Shown here: piece after piece, positions 25,428 to 34,320 of the stretch | How the letters are laid out: the number at the start of each line of letters is the position of its first letter | Numbering within the stretch: the first letter of the stretch is position 1 | From: Pseudomonadota bacterium | Lineage (GTDB): Bacteria > Pseudomonadota > Alphaproteobacteria > Rhodobacterales > Rhodobacteraceae | DNA length: 37,805 nt | Assembly (NCBI GenBank): GCA_963205075.1 | Contig: CAUJIU010000146.1 | Span: 1 to 37,805 of the forward strand | Direction of reading: 5' to 3' | Notes under the pieces: generated by a model | The model's database searches: none | Seen by the model: only the letters and a program-made list of their open reading frames with translations | What the model was told of the DNA's origin: nothing | Program-made: the position numbers and the translations under genes

Positions 25428-27764
25428 ATGCGATCTTCCTCGACCAGCCAAGCCGCCTATCTCGACGAACCTGCCGCAGGGCGTCTCAGCATCCGCTATG
25501 CGCCCGCCGAAGGCGACGTTCTGGTCGAGAACCCGCCCCGCTTCACCTGGTTGCCGGTGGTCGAGGACGAGGCGCGCTATGTGCTGCGCCTGTCGCGCGA
25601 TCCGGCCTATCCCGCGGATGCCACCCAGACCTTCACCGATATCGCGCTCAATTTCTTCACCCCCGAAACCGTGCTGGAACCGGGCAGCTACCACTGGTCC
25701 TATGCCGTGTGGGACACCGCGAAATCCGCCCCCGCCACCGTATGGAGCACCAGCCGCAGCTTCGATCTGGGCAAGGGGCTTCCGGACACGCCGCTGGACG
25801 GGCGCATATCCCGCTACGCCGGCGCCGACCGCGCCCATCCCCGGCTCTGGCTCGGGCCCAAGGAGCTTACCGCCTTCCGCAAGGCGCTGGCCAAAGATCC
25901 AGACCATTGCGGTTGGACCACCTTCTACCGGGACAGCGTCCTGCCATGGATGGACCGCCCGATCATGGACGAGCCCGCGGGCTACCCCGATCACAAGCGG
26001 GTCGCCCCGATCTGGCGCCAGACCTATATCGAGTGCCAGGAGCTGCTTTACGCCATCCGGCACCTGGCCATCGGCGGTCTGGTGACCGGGGACGCCGCCA
26101 TGGTGGCGCGCGCCCGCGACTGGCTGCTGGCCGCGGCCGCCTGGGATCCGGCCGGCACCACCTCGCGCGCCTATACCGACGAATGGGCCTTTCGCGTCAC
26201 CGATGCGCTGGCCTGGGGCTATGACTGGCTGCATGACAGCCTCAGCCCGGACGAACGCGCCACGGTGCGCGCGGCGCTTCTGGTGCGCACCCGCGAGATC
26301 GCCGATCACATCATCAAGAACGCCAATATCCAGACCTTTCCCTATGACAGCCACGCCGTGCGCGCGGTCTCGGCGGTTCTGATCCCGGCCAGCATCGCGC
26401 TGCTGGACGAGGAGCCCGAGGCACGGGACTGGCTGGATTACTCGATCGAGTTCCTGTTCACCGTCTACTCGCCCTGGGGCGACGCTGACGGCGGCTGGGC
26501 CGAGGGCCCGCATTACTGGATGACCGGCATGGCCTATCTGATCGAGGCCGCCAACCTGCTGCGGAGCTATACCGGGCTGAACCTCTACAGCCGCCCCTTC
26601 TTCCAGAAGACCGGCGACATGGCGCTGTTCACCAAGGCGCCCGACACCCGGCGCGCCACCTTTGGCGACGATTCGACCATGGGCGACCTGCCGGCGGTCA
26701 AGCTCGGCTACAACCTGCGCCAGTTCGCCGGCGTGACCGGCAACGGCGCCTATCAATGGTATCACGACGAGATCAAGCGCACCAATCCGGGGACCGGGAT
26801 GGCCTTCTACAACTGGGGCTGGTGGGACTTCAATTTCGACGATCTGGTCTACCGCCACGACTGGCCCACGATCGAGGCCACGCCGCCCGGCGACGATGAC
26901 CGCCTGCGCTGGTTCAGGGGTATCGGCTGGGCCGCCATCCAGCACCGCATGGCCGAGCCGGCGGAGCATGTGCAGTTCGTGTTCAAATCGAGCCCCTTCG
27001 GCTCGATCAGCCACAGCCATGGTGACCAGAACGCCTTCTGCCTTGCGGCCTATGGCGAGGACCTGGCGATCCAGTCGGGCCATTACGTGGCCTTCAACAG
27101 CACCATGCATCAGGCCTGGCGCAAGCAGACCCTTTCCAAGAACGCCATCCTGATCGATGGCAAGGGCCAGTATGCCGGGCGCAACAAGGCGCTGCAGATG
27201 AAGTCGACCGGCCAGATCCTTGCCGCCGAGGAACGGGCCGATCACATCTACATCAAGGGCGACGCGACCCCGGCCTATGCGCAGCTGTCGCCAGAGGTCA
27301 CCCGCGCCGAGCGCGAGGTCTATTTCTTCAACGGCAGTTTCTTTGTCATCGTCGATACCATCGACGCGGACAGGCCGGTCGCGATCGACTGGCTCTTGCA
27401 TGCCAACCAGCCCTTCACGCTCGGCAAGTCCTCGTTCCGCAGCACCGGCGACAAGGCGGGGTTCTACGGCGAGGTGGTCTGGTCCGAGGCCGGGGCGCCG
27501 CAACTCGGCCAGAAGGCCGGCTTCGAGGGTGTCGACCCCAAGGAGATCGAGGGCCTGCCCGTCAGCACCTGCCTGACCGCGCGCTATCCCAAGGCGCCGC
27601 GCCACCGGATCGTCACCCTGCTGGTGCCCTATCCCAGGGACAGGCCGCGCCGCATCTTCCACTTCATCGATGACCAGGGCTACGACGCCGACCTCTACTT
27701 CACCGATGCCGAGGAAAACACCTTCAAGGTCGTGGTCAAGAAGCTGGCCGGAACCGACATCTGA
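25428..27764 (+). CDS. Oligoalginate lyase, polysaccharide lyase family 15
   Basis: A 778-residue heparinase II/III-like lyase without a signal peptide, so it is cytoplasmic. An N-terminal beta domain (about 1-115), an (alpha/alpha) barrel and C-terminal beta sheets match PL15 exo-lyases such as Agrobacterium Atu3025 and Sphingomonas A1-IV, which are of nearly identical length. Candidate catalytic residues line up at a constant offset of two from Atu3025 His311, Tyr365 and His531: His309 (FPYDSHAVRA), Tyr363 (AEGPHYWMTG) and His529 (GSISHSHGDQN). It would cut oligoalginate by beta-elimination into unsaturated uronate monomers. GTG 25425 is adjacent to the ATG at 25428; the ATG is chosen. It sits between the transporter and kdgF. 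Confidence 0.9.
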   Translation: MRSSSTSQAAYLDEPAAGRLSIRYAPAEGDVLVENPPRFTWLPVVEDEARYVLRLSRDPAYPADATQTFTDIALNFFTPETVLEPGSYHWSYAVWDTAKSAPATVWSTSRSFDLGKGLPDTPLDGRISRYAGADRAHPRLWLGPKELTAFRKALAKDPDHCGWTTFYRDSVLPWMDRPIMDEPAGYPDHKRVAPIWRQTYIECQELLYAIRHLAIGGLVTGDAAMVARARDWLLAAAAWDPAGTTSRAYTDEWAFRVTDALAWGYDWLHDSLSPDERATVRAALLVRTREIADHIIKNANIQTFPYDSHAVRAVSAVLIPASIALLDEEPEARDWLDYSIEFLFTVYSPWGDADGGWAEGPHYWMTGMAYLIEAANLLRSYTGLNLYSRPFFQKTGDMALFTKAPDTRRATFGDDSTMGDLPAVKLGYNLRQFAGVTGNGAYQWYHDEIKRTNPGTGMAFYNWGWWDFNFDDLVYRHDWPTIEATPPGDDDRLRWFRGIGWAAIQHRMAEPAEHVQFVFKSSPFGSISHSHGDQNAFCLAAYGEDLAIQSGHYVAFNSTMHQAWRKQTLSKNAILIDGKGQYAGRNKALQMKSTGQILAAEERADHIYIKGDATPAYAQLSPEVTRAEREVYFFNGSFFVIVDTIDADRPVAIDWLLHANQPFTLGKSSFRSTGDKAGFYGEVVWSEAGAPQLGQKAGFEGVDPKEIEGLPVSTCLTARYPKAPRHRIVTLLVPYPRDRPRRIFHFIDDQGYDADLYFTDAEENTFKVVVKKLAGTDI

Positions 27765-27779
27765 CGCCCCAACTCGCCC

Positions 27780-27799
27780 CCCCCGGCCGCGGCCGGGGG
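27780..27799 (+). repeat. 20-bp perfect palindrome between the lyase gene and kdgF
   Basis: CCCCCGGCCGCGGCCGGGGG is a perfect inverted repeat beginning 15 bp after the lyase stop and ending 2 bp before the kdgF Shine-Dalgarno (AAGGAG, 27802-27807). In RNA it would fold into a very stable hairpin. No T-tract follows. It may set the relative expression of lyase and kdgF. Confidence 0.7.
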
Positions 27800-27813
27800 C
27801 CAAGGAGACCGCC

Positions 27814-28146
27814 ATGAGCATCACCAACTACTTTCCCGGCAGCGAACGCCCGCTCGAGGATCTGGGCGGCGGCATCCGCCGCCGGGTCACGGCCCATAGC
27901 GACAACCTGATGTGCGTCGAGGTGCATTTCGAGAAAGGCGCGGTCGGCGCCCTGCACTGGCACCCGCACGAGCAGATCACCTACGTGCTCTCCGGCAAGT
28001 TCGAATTCGAGATCGGCGGCGCGAGGAAGCTGCTGGTGGCCGGTGACTCGACCTACAAGCAACCCGATATCGAGCATGGCGCGGTCTGCCTGGAGGCAGG
28101 CGTGCTGCTCGATATCTTCACCCCCTGCCGCCAGGATTTTCTCTGA
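27814..28146 (+). CDS. kdgF: Cupin protein KdgF, unsaturated-uronate linearising enzyme
   Basis: A 110-residue single-domain cupin. The metal-binding set is visible: His48 and His50 (HWHPHEQ), Gln54 and His88 (IEHGAV). KdgF converts the cyclic 4,5-unsaturated monouronates released by alginate or pectin lyases into the linear keto-acid (DKI, also called DEH), a step otherwise slow and spontaneous. Its place right after the PL15 lyase fits this. The upstream frame is open to 27670, but the ATG at 27814 with AAGGAG is the clear start. It could also be called generically a cupin-domain protein. Confidence 0.88.
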   Translation: MSITNYFPGSERPLEDLGGGIRRRVTAHSDNLMCVEVHFEKGAVGALHWHPHEQITYVLSGKFEFEIGGARKLLVAGDSTYKQPDIEHGAVCLEAGVLLDIFTPCRQDFL

Positions 28147-28167
28147 CGCCCCAACGGAGCTGACACG

Positions 28168-28917
28168 ATGACACAACATGCGATGATCACCGGCGGAACT
28201 GCCGGCATTGGCCTGGCCACCGCCAAGGCGCTGGGCAAGCAGGGCTATCACATCGTCCTGAACGGCATTCTTGAAGATCAGGGCCGGCAGGCGGTTGCCG
28301 CCCTGAAAGAGATGGGCATCCCCGCCGATCTGTTCATCTTCGATGTCACCGACGAGGCGGCCGTCCTGGCGGGCTTCGAGCGGATCAAGGCCAAGTTCCC
28401 CAAGCTCGACGTGCTGGTCAACAATGCCGGCGGGCTGGGCGGACGCTCGCGCTTCGAGGAGATGGAGACCGGGTTCTACCGCAAGGTGATGGCGCTCAAC
28501 CTCGACAGCGCGTTTTTCGTCACCCGCGCGGCCATTCCGCTGCTCAGGGCCGCCAGGGGCGCCTCGATCATCAACTTCACCTCGAATGCGGGCTGGAATG
28601 CCGGCGGACCGGGCGCGGGCATCTACGGCACCGCCAAGGCGGCAGTAACGACGCTGACGCGGGCGCTGGCCAAGGACCTTGCCGAATATGACATCCGGGT
28701 CAACGCGGTCTCGCCCGGCACCATCGACACCGATTTTCACGCCAATATCAAGGCGACCAAACCCGAGGTCTTTGCCTCGTGGAAGAACAACATCCTGATG
28801 AAGCGGCTCGGCCAGCCCGAGGAAGTTGCCTCGGTCATCGAGTTTCTGGTCAGTGACAAGGCCGCCTTCCTGACCGGAGAGATCATCCAGATCAACGGCG
28901 GGCAAGACTTCCTCTGA
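28168..28917 (+). CDS. Short-chain dehydrogenase, probable DEH reductase (first of two)
   Basis: A 249-residue classical SDR with TGGTAGIG (8-15), NNAG (85-88) and catalytic Ser139, Tyr153 and Lys157. It follows kdgF by 21 bp. In alginate degraders an SDR reduces the linear keto-uronate DEH to KDG with NAD(P)H (A1-R of Sphingomonas), so this is a good candidate for that step. It could instead be a 3-hydroxybutyrate- or gluconate-dehydrogenase-like enzyme, since SDR specificity cannot be read reliably from sequence. The product is the entry to the Entner-Doudoroff pathway, whose KDG kinase and aldolase genes are not in this window. Confidence 0.8.
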   Translation: MTQHAMITGGTAGIGLATAKALGKQGYHIVLNGILEDQGRQAVAALKEMGIPADLFIFDVTDEAAVLAGFERIKAKFPKLDVLVNNAGGLGGRSRFEEMETGFYRKVMALNLDSAFFVTRAAIPLLRAARGASIINFTSNAGWNAGGPGAGIYGTAKAAVTTLTRALAKDLAEYDIRVNAVSPGTIDTDFHANIKATKPEVFASWKNNILMKRLGQPEEVASVIEFLVSDKAAFLTGEIIQINGGQDFL

Positions 28918-28952
28918 CGGCTCCGGTCACAGGACAAGAACAAGGAAAGACC

Positions 28953-29696
28953 ATGAAACTACAGGGAAAAACTGCGATCGTCACCGGCGGCGGCCGCGAT
29001 ATCGGCCGCGCCTGCGCGCTCAAGCTGGCCTCCGAAGGCGCCAATGTCGCCATCAGCTACCATGCCAGCAGCAAGGGCGCCGAAGCCACCGTGGCCGAGA
29101 TCAAGGCCCAAGGCGGCCGGGCCATCGCGGTGCAGGGTGACCTGAGCAGGCCCGCCGACGTCGCCACGCTGGTCGCGCGCACCGTCGAGGCCTTCGGGTC
29201 GGTCGATGTGCTGGTGAACAATGCCGGCGGGCTGGTGGCGCGCAAGACCATCGCCGAGATGTCGCTTGCCCACTGGCAGACGGTGATGGACCTCAACCTC
29301 ACCAGCATCTTCCTGATGATCAAGGCCTGCCTGCCGCATATGGCCTCGGGCGCCATCGTCAACCTCGCCAGCCAGGCGGGGCGTGACGGCGGCGGCCCCG
29401 GAGCGGTGGCCTATGCCACCTCCAAGGGCGCGGTGATGACCATGACCCGCGGGCTGGCCAAGGAGCTGGGCCCCGGGATCCGGGTCAACGCGCTTTGCCC
29501 CGGCATGATCGACACCGATTTCCACAACATCCACACCGCCGATGCCGCGCGCCGCGGCTTTGAGGCCGCAGCCCCGGTCAGGCGGCAGGGCGTGCCCGAG
29601 GATGCCGCCAACCTGGTGCTGTTCCTGGCTTGCGAGGACTCGGCCTTCATCACCGGCGCCAGTATCGACATCAACGGCGGCATGCTGTTTTCCTGA
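28953..29696 (+). CDS. Short-chain dehydrogenase, probable uronate/DEH reductase (second of two)
   Basis: A 247-residue classical SDR with TGGGRDIG (11-18), NNAG (89-92) and catalytic Ser140, Tyr154 and Lys158. The Gly-Arg-Asp cofactor loop and the SYHASS segment at the end of strand 2 suggest NADPH preference, though this is a weak indicator. It is the last gene of the plus-strand alginate operon. Two adjacent SDRs may use different cofactors, as the A1-R/A1-R' pair of Sphingomonas does, or act on different uronate isomers. It converges on uxuA with a 13-bp gap and no visible terminator. Confidence 0.8.
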   Translation: MKLQGKTAIVTGGGRDIGRACALKLASEGANVAISYHASSKGAEATVAEIKAQGGRAIAVQGDLSRPADVATLVARTVEAFGSVDVLVNNAGGLVARKTIAEMSLAHWQTVMDLNLTSIFLMIKACLPHMASGAIVNLASQAGRDGGGPGAVAYATSKGAVMTMTRGLAKELGPGIRVNALCPGMIDTDFHNIHTADAARRGFEAAAPVRRQGVPEDAANLVLFLACEDSAFITGASIDINGGMLFS

Positions 29697-29709
29697 GCGG
29701 GGGGGCTTG

Positions 29710-30891
29710 TCAGCCCTGGCCCAGACGGGTCGCGGCGATCACCCCGCGCAGTTCGGCCAGCCCGCGCAGGCGGCCGATCAGCGGATAGCCCGGATGGGCC
29801 CCGGCCCCGATGTCGGAGAGCATTTCGTGACCATGATCGGGCCGAAAGGGCAGATCGGCATCGGAGCGGCCTTCGGCGCGCCGCCGCGCCTCTTCGTGCA
29901 GGAAGATGGCGACGAGGTCCGGCAGATCGGCCTCGCCTTCCAGATGCGCGGCCTCGTGAAACGAGCCGTCATCGGCGGTGGCCACCGAACGCAGATGCAG
30001 GAAATGCACCTTCGCCGCGAAACGCCGCGCGATCCGGCCAAGGTCGTTGGCCCGGCTGGCGCCCAGCGCGCCCGAGCAGAAGGTCAGACCGTTGGCCGGG
30101 CTGTCGGCACGGCTGATGATCCAGTCCAGATCCTCCTCGGTCGAGACGATCCGCGCCAGACCGAAGACCGGACGCGGCGGGTCGTCTGGATGGATGCAGA
30201 GCCGCATCCCGAGCCGCTCGGCGGTGGGGATGACCTCGTCCAGGAACCGGCCCAGATTGGACCGCAGGCGATCCTTGGTCTGGCCTTCGTATCTGGCCAG
30301 TTCCGCGCGCAACCCCGCGACCGAGAAGCGGTCATATGACCCCGGCAGCCCGGCCATGATCCGCCCCAGCAGGGCCTGACGGTCTGCCTGGCTGCTGGCG
30401 GCAAACCAGGCATCGCCCTGCGCGATGGCCTCGGGCGGGTAGTCGCTTCCGATATCGCGGCCCAGCATGTGGCGCTCGAAGGCGGCCATCCTTGCGGTGC
30501 TGAAGCCAAGCGCCAGCGCGCCGCCGCGCATGGGCAGATCGTGGTCGGTGCGGACCCAGTCGATGACGGTCATGAAATTGTAGCAGACCGTTTCGATGCC
30601 CGCCGCGGCGAGATTTTCCAGGCTGGTGCGATAATTGGCGAAAAGCGGCGCCAGATCGCCCTCGCCGCGCTTGATGCGGTCGTGCACCGGCAGGCTTTCG
30701 ACCACCGCCCAGTGCAGGCCGAGCCCGGCAGTATCGATCAGCGCCCGGCGCGCATCGATGGCCGCGCGCGGCCAGACCTCGCCGGCAGGTATGTCATGCA
30801 ATGCCGTGACGATGCCGGACGCGCCGGTCTGGGCGATCTGCGGCAGGGTGATCCGGTCCAGTGGCCCGAACCAGCGCCAGCATTCGCGCAT
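29710..30891 (-). CDS. uxuA: D-mannonate dehydratase
   Basis: A 393-residue TIM-barrel dehydratase that is plainly UxuA: MRECWRWFGP start, CYNFMTVIDWVRTD, RLCIHPDDPP, FCSGALGASRANDL, HLRSVATADDGSFHEAAHLEG and PFRPDHGHEMLSD are family signatures containing the metal and catalytic Cys, His and Asp residues. It dehydrates D-mannonate to KDG in the hexuronate pathway. It is the last gene of the minus-strand operon starting at 37259. Its ATG overlaps the epimerase stop by one base (TGATG). The KDG produced joins that from the alginate branch. Confidence 0.95.
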   Translation of the reverse strand: MRECWRWFGPLDRITLPQIAQTGASGIVTALHDIPAGEVWPRAAIDARRALIDTAGLGLHWAVVESLPVHDRIKRGEGDLAPLFANYRTSLENLAAAGIETVCYNFMTVIDWVRTDHDLPMRGGALALGFSTARMAAFERHMLGRDIGSDYPPEAIAQGDAWFAASSQADRQALLGRIMAGLPGSYDRFSVAGLRAELARYEGQTKDRLRSNLGRFLDEVIPTAERLGMRLCIHPDDPPRPVFGLARIVSTEEDLDWIISRADSPANGLTFCSGALGASRANDLGRIARRFAAKVHFLHLRSVATADDGSFHEAAHLEGEADLPDLVAIFLHEEARRRAEGRSDADLPFRPDHGHEMLSDIGAGAHPGYPLIGRLRGLAELRGVIAATRLGQG

Positions 30892-31778
30892 CAGTGGCTG
30901 CCTTCCATTGCGGCCCAGGACAGGATCATGGACATCTCTTGCATCTGCCCCTTCTCCAGCACGACCAGCCCCGGCTGACCGGGCTGGTTATGGGCATCGA
31001 CCGCGTGGCTGATCGGCTCGAAGCACAGGAAGTCCGCGCCGTCTCCGGGCGAGTAGACCAAGGTAGTGTCGAGGTTTGCCGATGCGGTGACGCTGACGGC
31101 AATTCCGTCCGCAGGCTGCTCGATCCGCGCCGGGCCGGTCCAGCCGGTAAAGGCGGCATTGATCAGGTCCGGCGGCAACGACCGGGGTTGCCGGAAATCC
31201 CGGTCCGGCGCCTCGGGCAGGGTCAGGTGCCGGTCGGGCAGATGGTCGGCGGTCTCGGTCCAGACGCCGCGGGCCGCGAATTGCAGCCGGGTGCCAGCGC
31301 CGCGGGGAAACCAGGGGTGAAAGCCGCCGCCGAATGGCAGCGCCTCGCCCAGATTGGTCACGCTCAAATGCGACCGGAGACCGCCGCCCTCCAGCCGATA
31401 GACCAGTCGTGCCGCATAACGAAAGGGTCCGATGGCGCCCTGATGGCGCATCTCGATGCACCTCTCGTCATGGGAGACCACCTCCCAGACGCTCTGGAAG
31501 CCGTCGCCATGGATGGGATAGCGCTCGCCCTCAAGGTTGGGCGCTATCGCATGAAAGCGCCCCCGGAACGCAAAGCCGCCGCCCGAAATGCGGTTGGAAA
31601 ACGGGACCAGCACGTTGCTGCCCAGATCCAGCACCCCGCCGCCCGGCCCCGGCCAGCGGCGCAGCAATTGCACCCCTTGTCCGTCGCGCAGGGCAAATGC
31701 CGTGGCGATGCCACCGCCCAGCGCCGGAGCGACCAGGACGCTGTGCCGCGCATCCTTGATTTCGAGCAGGTCCGTCAC
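30891..31778 (-). CDS. Aldose 1-epimerase family protein (GalM-like)
   Basis: A 295-residue galactose-mutarotase-fold protein. The recognisable motifs are NRI (about 62), IHGDGF with a catalytic-type His, FHPWF with the second His and PISHAVDAHN near the end. The usual acidic residue would lie in the C-terminal part. It would interconvert alpha and beta anomers of an imported sugar or uronate before the next enzyme. It starts with GTG at 31778, immediately after the TAG of the SDR gene, with GGAGG inside that gene's end. The substrate is unknown; the operon suggests a hexuronate or its aldose. Confidence 0.85.
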   Translation of the reverse strand: MTDLLEIKDARHSVLVAPALGGGIATAFALRDGQGVQLLRRWPGPGGGVLDLGSNVLVPFSNRISGGGFAFRGRFHAIAPNLEGERYPIHGDGFQSVWEVVSHDERCIEMRHQGAIGPFRYAARLVYRLEGGGLRSHLSVTNLGEALPFGGGFHPWFPRGAGTRLQFAARGVWTETADHLPDRHLTLPEAPDRDFRQPRSLPPDLINAAFTGWTGPARIEQPADGIAVSVTASANLDTTLVYSPGDGADFLCFEPISHAVDAHNQPGQPGLVVLEKGQMQEMSMILSWAAMEGSH

Positions 31779-32513
31779 CTACCAGCCTCCGTCGATTCCG
31801 ATATTCTGCCCGGTGATCATGTCAGAAGCGGGTGAGGCGAGGAAGCATACCAGCTCCGCCACCGCCTCGGGCGGGATGCGGGTCTTGAGCGACTGATGGT
31901 CGATCACCCACTGGCTGTATTCTGCGGCCTTGTGGCCAAAGACCCGCTCCTCGGCTTCCGAGACGATGGCGCCCGGCGCCACCGCGTTGACGCAGACCCC
32001 GAACGGGCCCAGTTCGCGGGCCAGCGACTTGGTCAGGCCCAGCATCGCCCCCTTGGATGCGACATAGGGCACATAGCCATCAAGCATGCCGCGCAGCGTG
32101 ATCGAGGTGAAGTTGATGATCTTGCCCCAGCGGCGCTCCTTCATCGCCTTGGCACAGACCACCGACAAGGCGAAGGCGGCCGAGGAATTGACCCGGATCT
32201 GGTCCTCGTATTCCTGCAAGGAAAACGCCTCGTAGGGGCGGTTGATGATCAGCGCCGCGTTGTTGATGAGAATGTCGAACCCGCCGGCGCTGGCGGCCTC
32301 GGCCTCGACCAGCGCCTGAGCCGACGCCAGGTCATTGAGGTCGCAGGCGATGTAGCCTGCCCCCAACTGCGCCGCGCGCGCGGCGCCGTCAGCCATGTCG
32401 GGGTGCTCGAGGATCGTCACCCGGGCCCCGTCCGCCGCGAGCCGTTTGGCCTGGGCCCGCCCGAGCGAGCCAAGCCCGCCGGTCAGAAGTGCCTTCTTGC
32501 CTGCAATCGACAT
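31779..32513 (-). CDS. Short-chain dehydrogenase in the uxuA operon
   Basis: A 244-residue classical SDR with TGGLGSLG (11-18), NNAA (84-87) in place of the usual NNAG, and catalytic Ser137, Tyr150 and Lys154. The Glu in TILEHPD at the end of strand 2 suggests NAD(H) preference. Two adjacent ATGs exist. The G-run at 32520-32524 is better spaced for 32513. Given UxuA and a sugar transporter in the same operon, it may oxidise an aldose or reduce a keto-uronate such as fructuronate. That role is inferred, and other sugar dehydrogenase activities are equally possible. Confidence 0.8.
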   Translation of the reverse strand: MSIAGKKALLTGGLGSLGRAQAKRLAADGARVTILEHPDMADGAARAAQLGAGYIACDLNDLASAQALVEAEAASAGGFDILINNAALIINRPYEAFSLQEYEDQIRVNSSAAFALSVVCAKAMKERRWGKIINFTSITLRGMLDGYVPYVASKGAMLGLTKSLARELGPFGVCVNAVAPGAIVSEAEERVFGHKAAEYSQWVIDHQSLKTRIPPEAVAELVCFLASPASDMITGQNIGIDGGW

Positions 32514-32524
32514 CATTTTCCCCC

Positions 32525-33256
32525 TTACAGAACCGTCAGGATTTCTTCGAGGCTGGTATCCTTCACCCGCCTGTCAAGCACGATCTCGCCACGGGCCATC
32601 GCCACGATGCGGTCGCAGCATTCAAAGACATGGTGCATGTTGTGGCTGACGAACACGCCGGTAATGCCCAGATCCTTCAGCGATTTGACGAAGCCGATCA
32701 CCTTCTGGGTTTCCTTCACCGCCAGGTGGTTGGTGGGCTCGTCAAGGATCATCACCTTAGATTTGAAATGCATGGCCCGCGCGATCGCCACGCCCTGACG
32801 CTGGCCGCCCGACAACTCGCCCACCAGCGCGTCGGGCGAGCGCAGGTGCAGATCGACATCGGCGATGGCCTGCACGCTGTCGGCGCGCATCCTGGCCTGA
32901 TCCATGATCCCGAGCCCAAAGACCGAGGCCTTCAGCGGCTCGCGGCCGATGAACATGTTGCGCGCGATGCTCATGGTGGGAACCATGGAGTTGTACTGGT
33001 AGATCGTCTCGATCCCCGCCTCCATCGCATCGCGCGGCCCCCTGAAATGCACCTGGCGGCCCTCGTAGGTGATCTCGCCCTCGTCGGGGCGCTGGGTGCC
33101 CGACAGGATGTTGATCAGGGTCGACTTGCCGGCGCCGTTGTCACCGACCAGCCCCAGCGCCTCGTTGGGATGGATGTCGAGCGAGATGCCCTTGAGCGCA
33201 TGCACACCGGAATACCACTTGTGCAGATTGCGGACTTTGATGATCGGGCCGGTCAT
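32525..33256 (-). CDS. Ribose-type sugar ABC transporter, single-domain ATPase (FrcA-like)
   Basis: A 243-residue ATPase of the carbohydrate uptake class 2 group, with Walker A GDNGAGKS, signature ELSGGQRQGV, Walker B VMILDEPT and switch His in FVSHNMHHV. Most members (RbsA, XylG) are about 500 residues with two fused ATPase domains. This one has a single domain, like FrcA of rhizobia, and would act as a homodimer. It overlaps the permease gene by 4 bp (ATGA), and the gap to the SDR is 11 bp. The imported substrate is unknown but is likely an acid sugar or its precursor. Confidence 0.88.
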   Translation of the reverse strand: MTGPIIKVRNLHKWYSGVHALKGISLDIHPNEALGLVGDNGAGKSTLINILSGTQRPDEGEITYEGRQVHFRGPRDAMEAGIETIYQYNSMVPTMSIARNMFIGREPLKASVFGLGIMDQARMRADSVQAIADVDLHLRSPDALVGELSGGQRQGVAIARAMHFKSKVMILDEPTNHLAVKETQKVIGFVKSLKDLGITGVFVSHNMHHVFECCDRIVAMARGEIVLDRRVKDTSLEEILTVL

Positions 33257-34239
33257 TTCTGCGTCTCCACTTTCATGCCCTTGGCCTTGGCGCGCAGCCA
33301 GGCGTTCATGATGACGGCAAACACGGTCAGCGCGCCCAGCGCCATCTTGAACCAGTTGGCGTCCACCCGGCTGAGAACCAGCCCGTTGTCGATCACCCGG
33401 ATCAGGATGGCACCGACGATGCCGCCCAGAATGGTGCCGACGCCGCCGGTCAGCGCGGTTCCACCGATGACCGCGGCGGCCACCGCCTGCAGTTCGAGCC
33501 CCTCGCCGATGGAGGGCAGCGGCGCGCCCAGGCGCATGACCTGCAGGGTCCCGGCAAATCCGGCCAGAAGCGAGCAGATCATGAAACAGGCGATCTTGAC
33601 CCGCCCGGTGGGGATGCCCATCGACTGGGCTGCCGGCAGAAAGCCGCCCGTCGCCCGCACCCAGTTGCCGAAATTGGTGCGCGACAGCATCAGGCCGATC
33701 AGCGCCGCGATCAGCAGGAACCAGATGAACGACATGCGAAACAGGTCGCCCGGCCCCACAAACGCCGTGAACAGCCAGCGCGGCATGGCATCGGCGGCGA
33801 TGATGGGAGGAAAGCCGCCCGAAATCACCACCGTCAGCGACCGGGCCACGAACAGCATGCCCAAAGTGGTGATGAAACTGGGGATCGAGAAGCGCACCGT
33901 CAGGGCGCCATTGACCAGACCGGCCAGCAGGGCCGCCACCAGCCCGGCCGGAAAGGCCAGCGCGAAGGACCAGCCATCGGCCAGCAGCACCCCCATCACC
34001 ATGGGCGTCAGCGCGAAGACCGAGCCGACCGAGAGGTCAAATTCACCACAGATCATCAGCAGGGTTACACCGACCGCGACCAGCGCGACCTCGGGCAACA
34101 GGCCCAGCATTCCCTGCAGGTTCTGGAGATTGAGGAACACTCCGTTGGAGCGCGCCTGGAAAACCATCGTCAGCACGATCAGAAACACGACCGCCGCCAG
34201 TTCCGGTTTTTCCATCGAGATTTTCAGTAGTCGTTTCAT
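33253..34239 (-). CDS. Ribose-type sugar ABC transporter, permease
   Basis: A 328-residue permease of the RbsC/BPD_transp_2 family with about eight to ten helices. Family features include the ICGEFDLSVGSVFALTPMVMGVL segment and the AAVIGGTALTGGVGTILGGIVGAILIRVIDNGL segment. The frame extends to a TTG at 34263, but the ATG at 34239 (MKRLLKIS) gives a normal cytoplasmic N-terminus before the first helix. It pairs with the ATPase downstream and the binding protein upstream. A stem-loop separates it from the binding-protein gene. Confidence 0.88.
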   Translation of the reverse strand: MKRLLKISMEKPELAAVVFLIVLTMVFQARSNGVFLNLQNLQGMLGLLPEVALVAVGVTLLMICGEFDLSVGSVFALTPMVMGVLLADGWSFALAFPAGLVAALLAGLVNGALTVRFSIPSFITTLGMLFVARSLTVVISGGFPPIIAADAMPRWLFTAFVGPGDLFRMSFIWFLLIAALIGLMLSRTNFGNWVRATGGFLPAAQSMGIPTGRVKIACFMICSLLAGFAGTLQVMRLGAPLPSIGEGLELQAVAAAVIGGTALTGGVGTILGGIVGAILIRVIDNGLVLSRVDANWFKMALGALTVFAVIMNAWLRAKAKGMKVETQK

Positions 34240-34269
34240 GGCGTTTCGACCGTTCCTTTCCAAGGTGTC

Positions 34270-34303
34270 AGGCAGGCCGGAACAGGAGCGTTCCGGCCTG
34301 CCT
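34270..34303 (-). repeat. Perfect stem-loop between the sugar-binding-protein and permease genes
   Basis: A 14-bp perfect stem (AGGCAGGCCGGAAC, 34270-34283, with GTTCCGGCCTGCCT, 34290-34303) and 6-base loop lie 17 bp beyond the binding-protein stop on the minus strand. No U-tract follows in the transcribed direction. It is the third hairpin of this kind directly after a binding-protein gene in the window. Confidence 0.78.
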
Positions 34304-34320
34304 CGCTTGCTGCCGCAGGA

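Noticed and set aside
25392-27827. Long minus-strand open frame (811 codons) opposite the alginate lyase
   Set aside because: The plus-strand frame encodes a full PL15 lyase with catalytic residues. The opposite frame has no recognisable motif and no ribosome-binding site.
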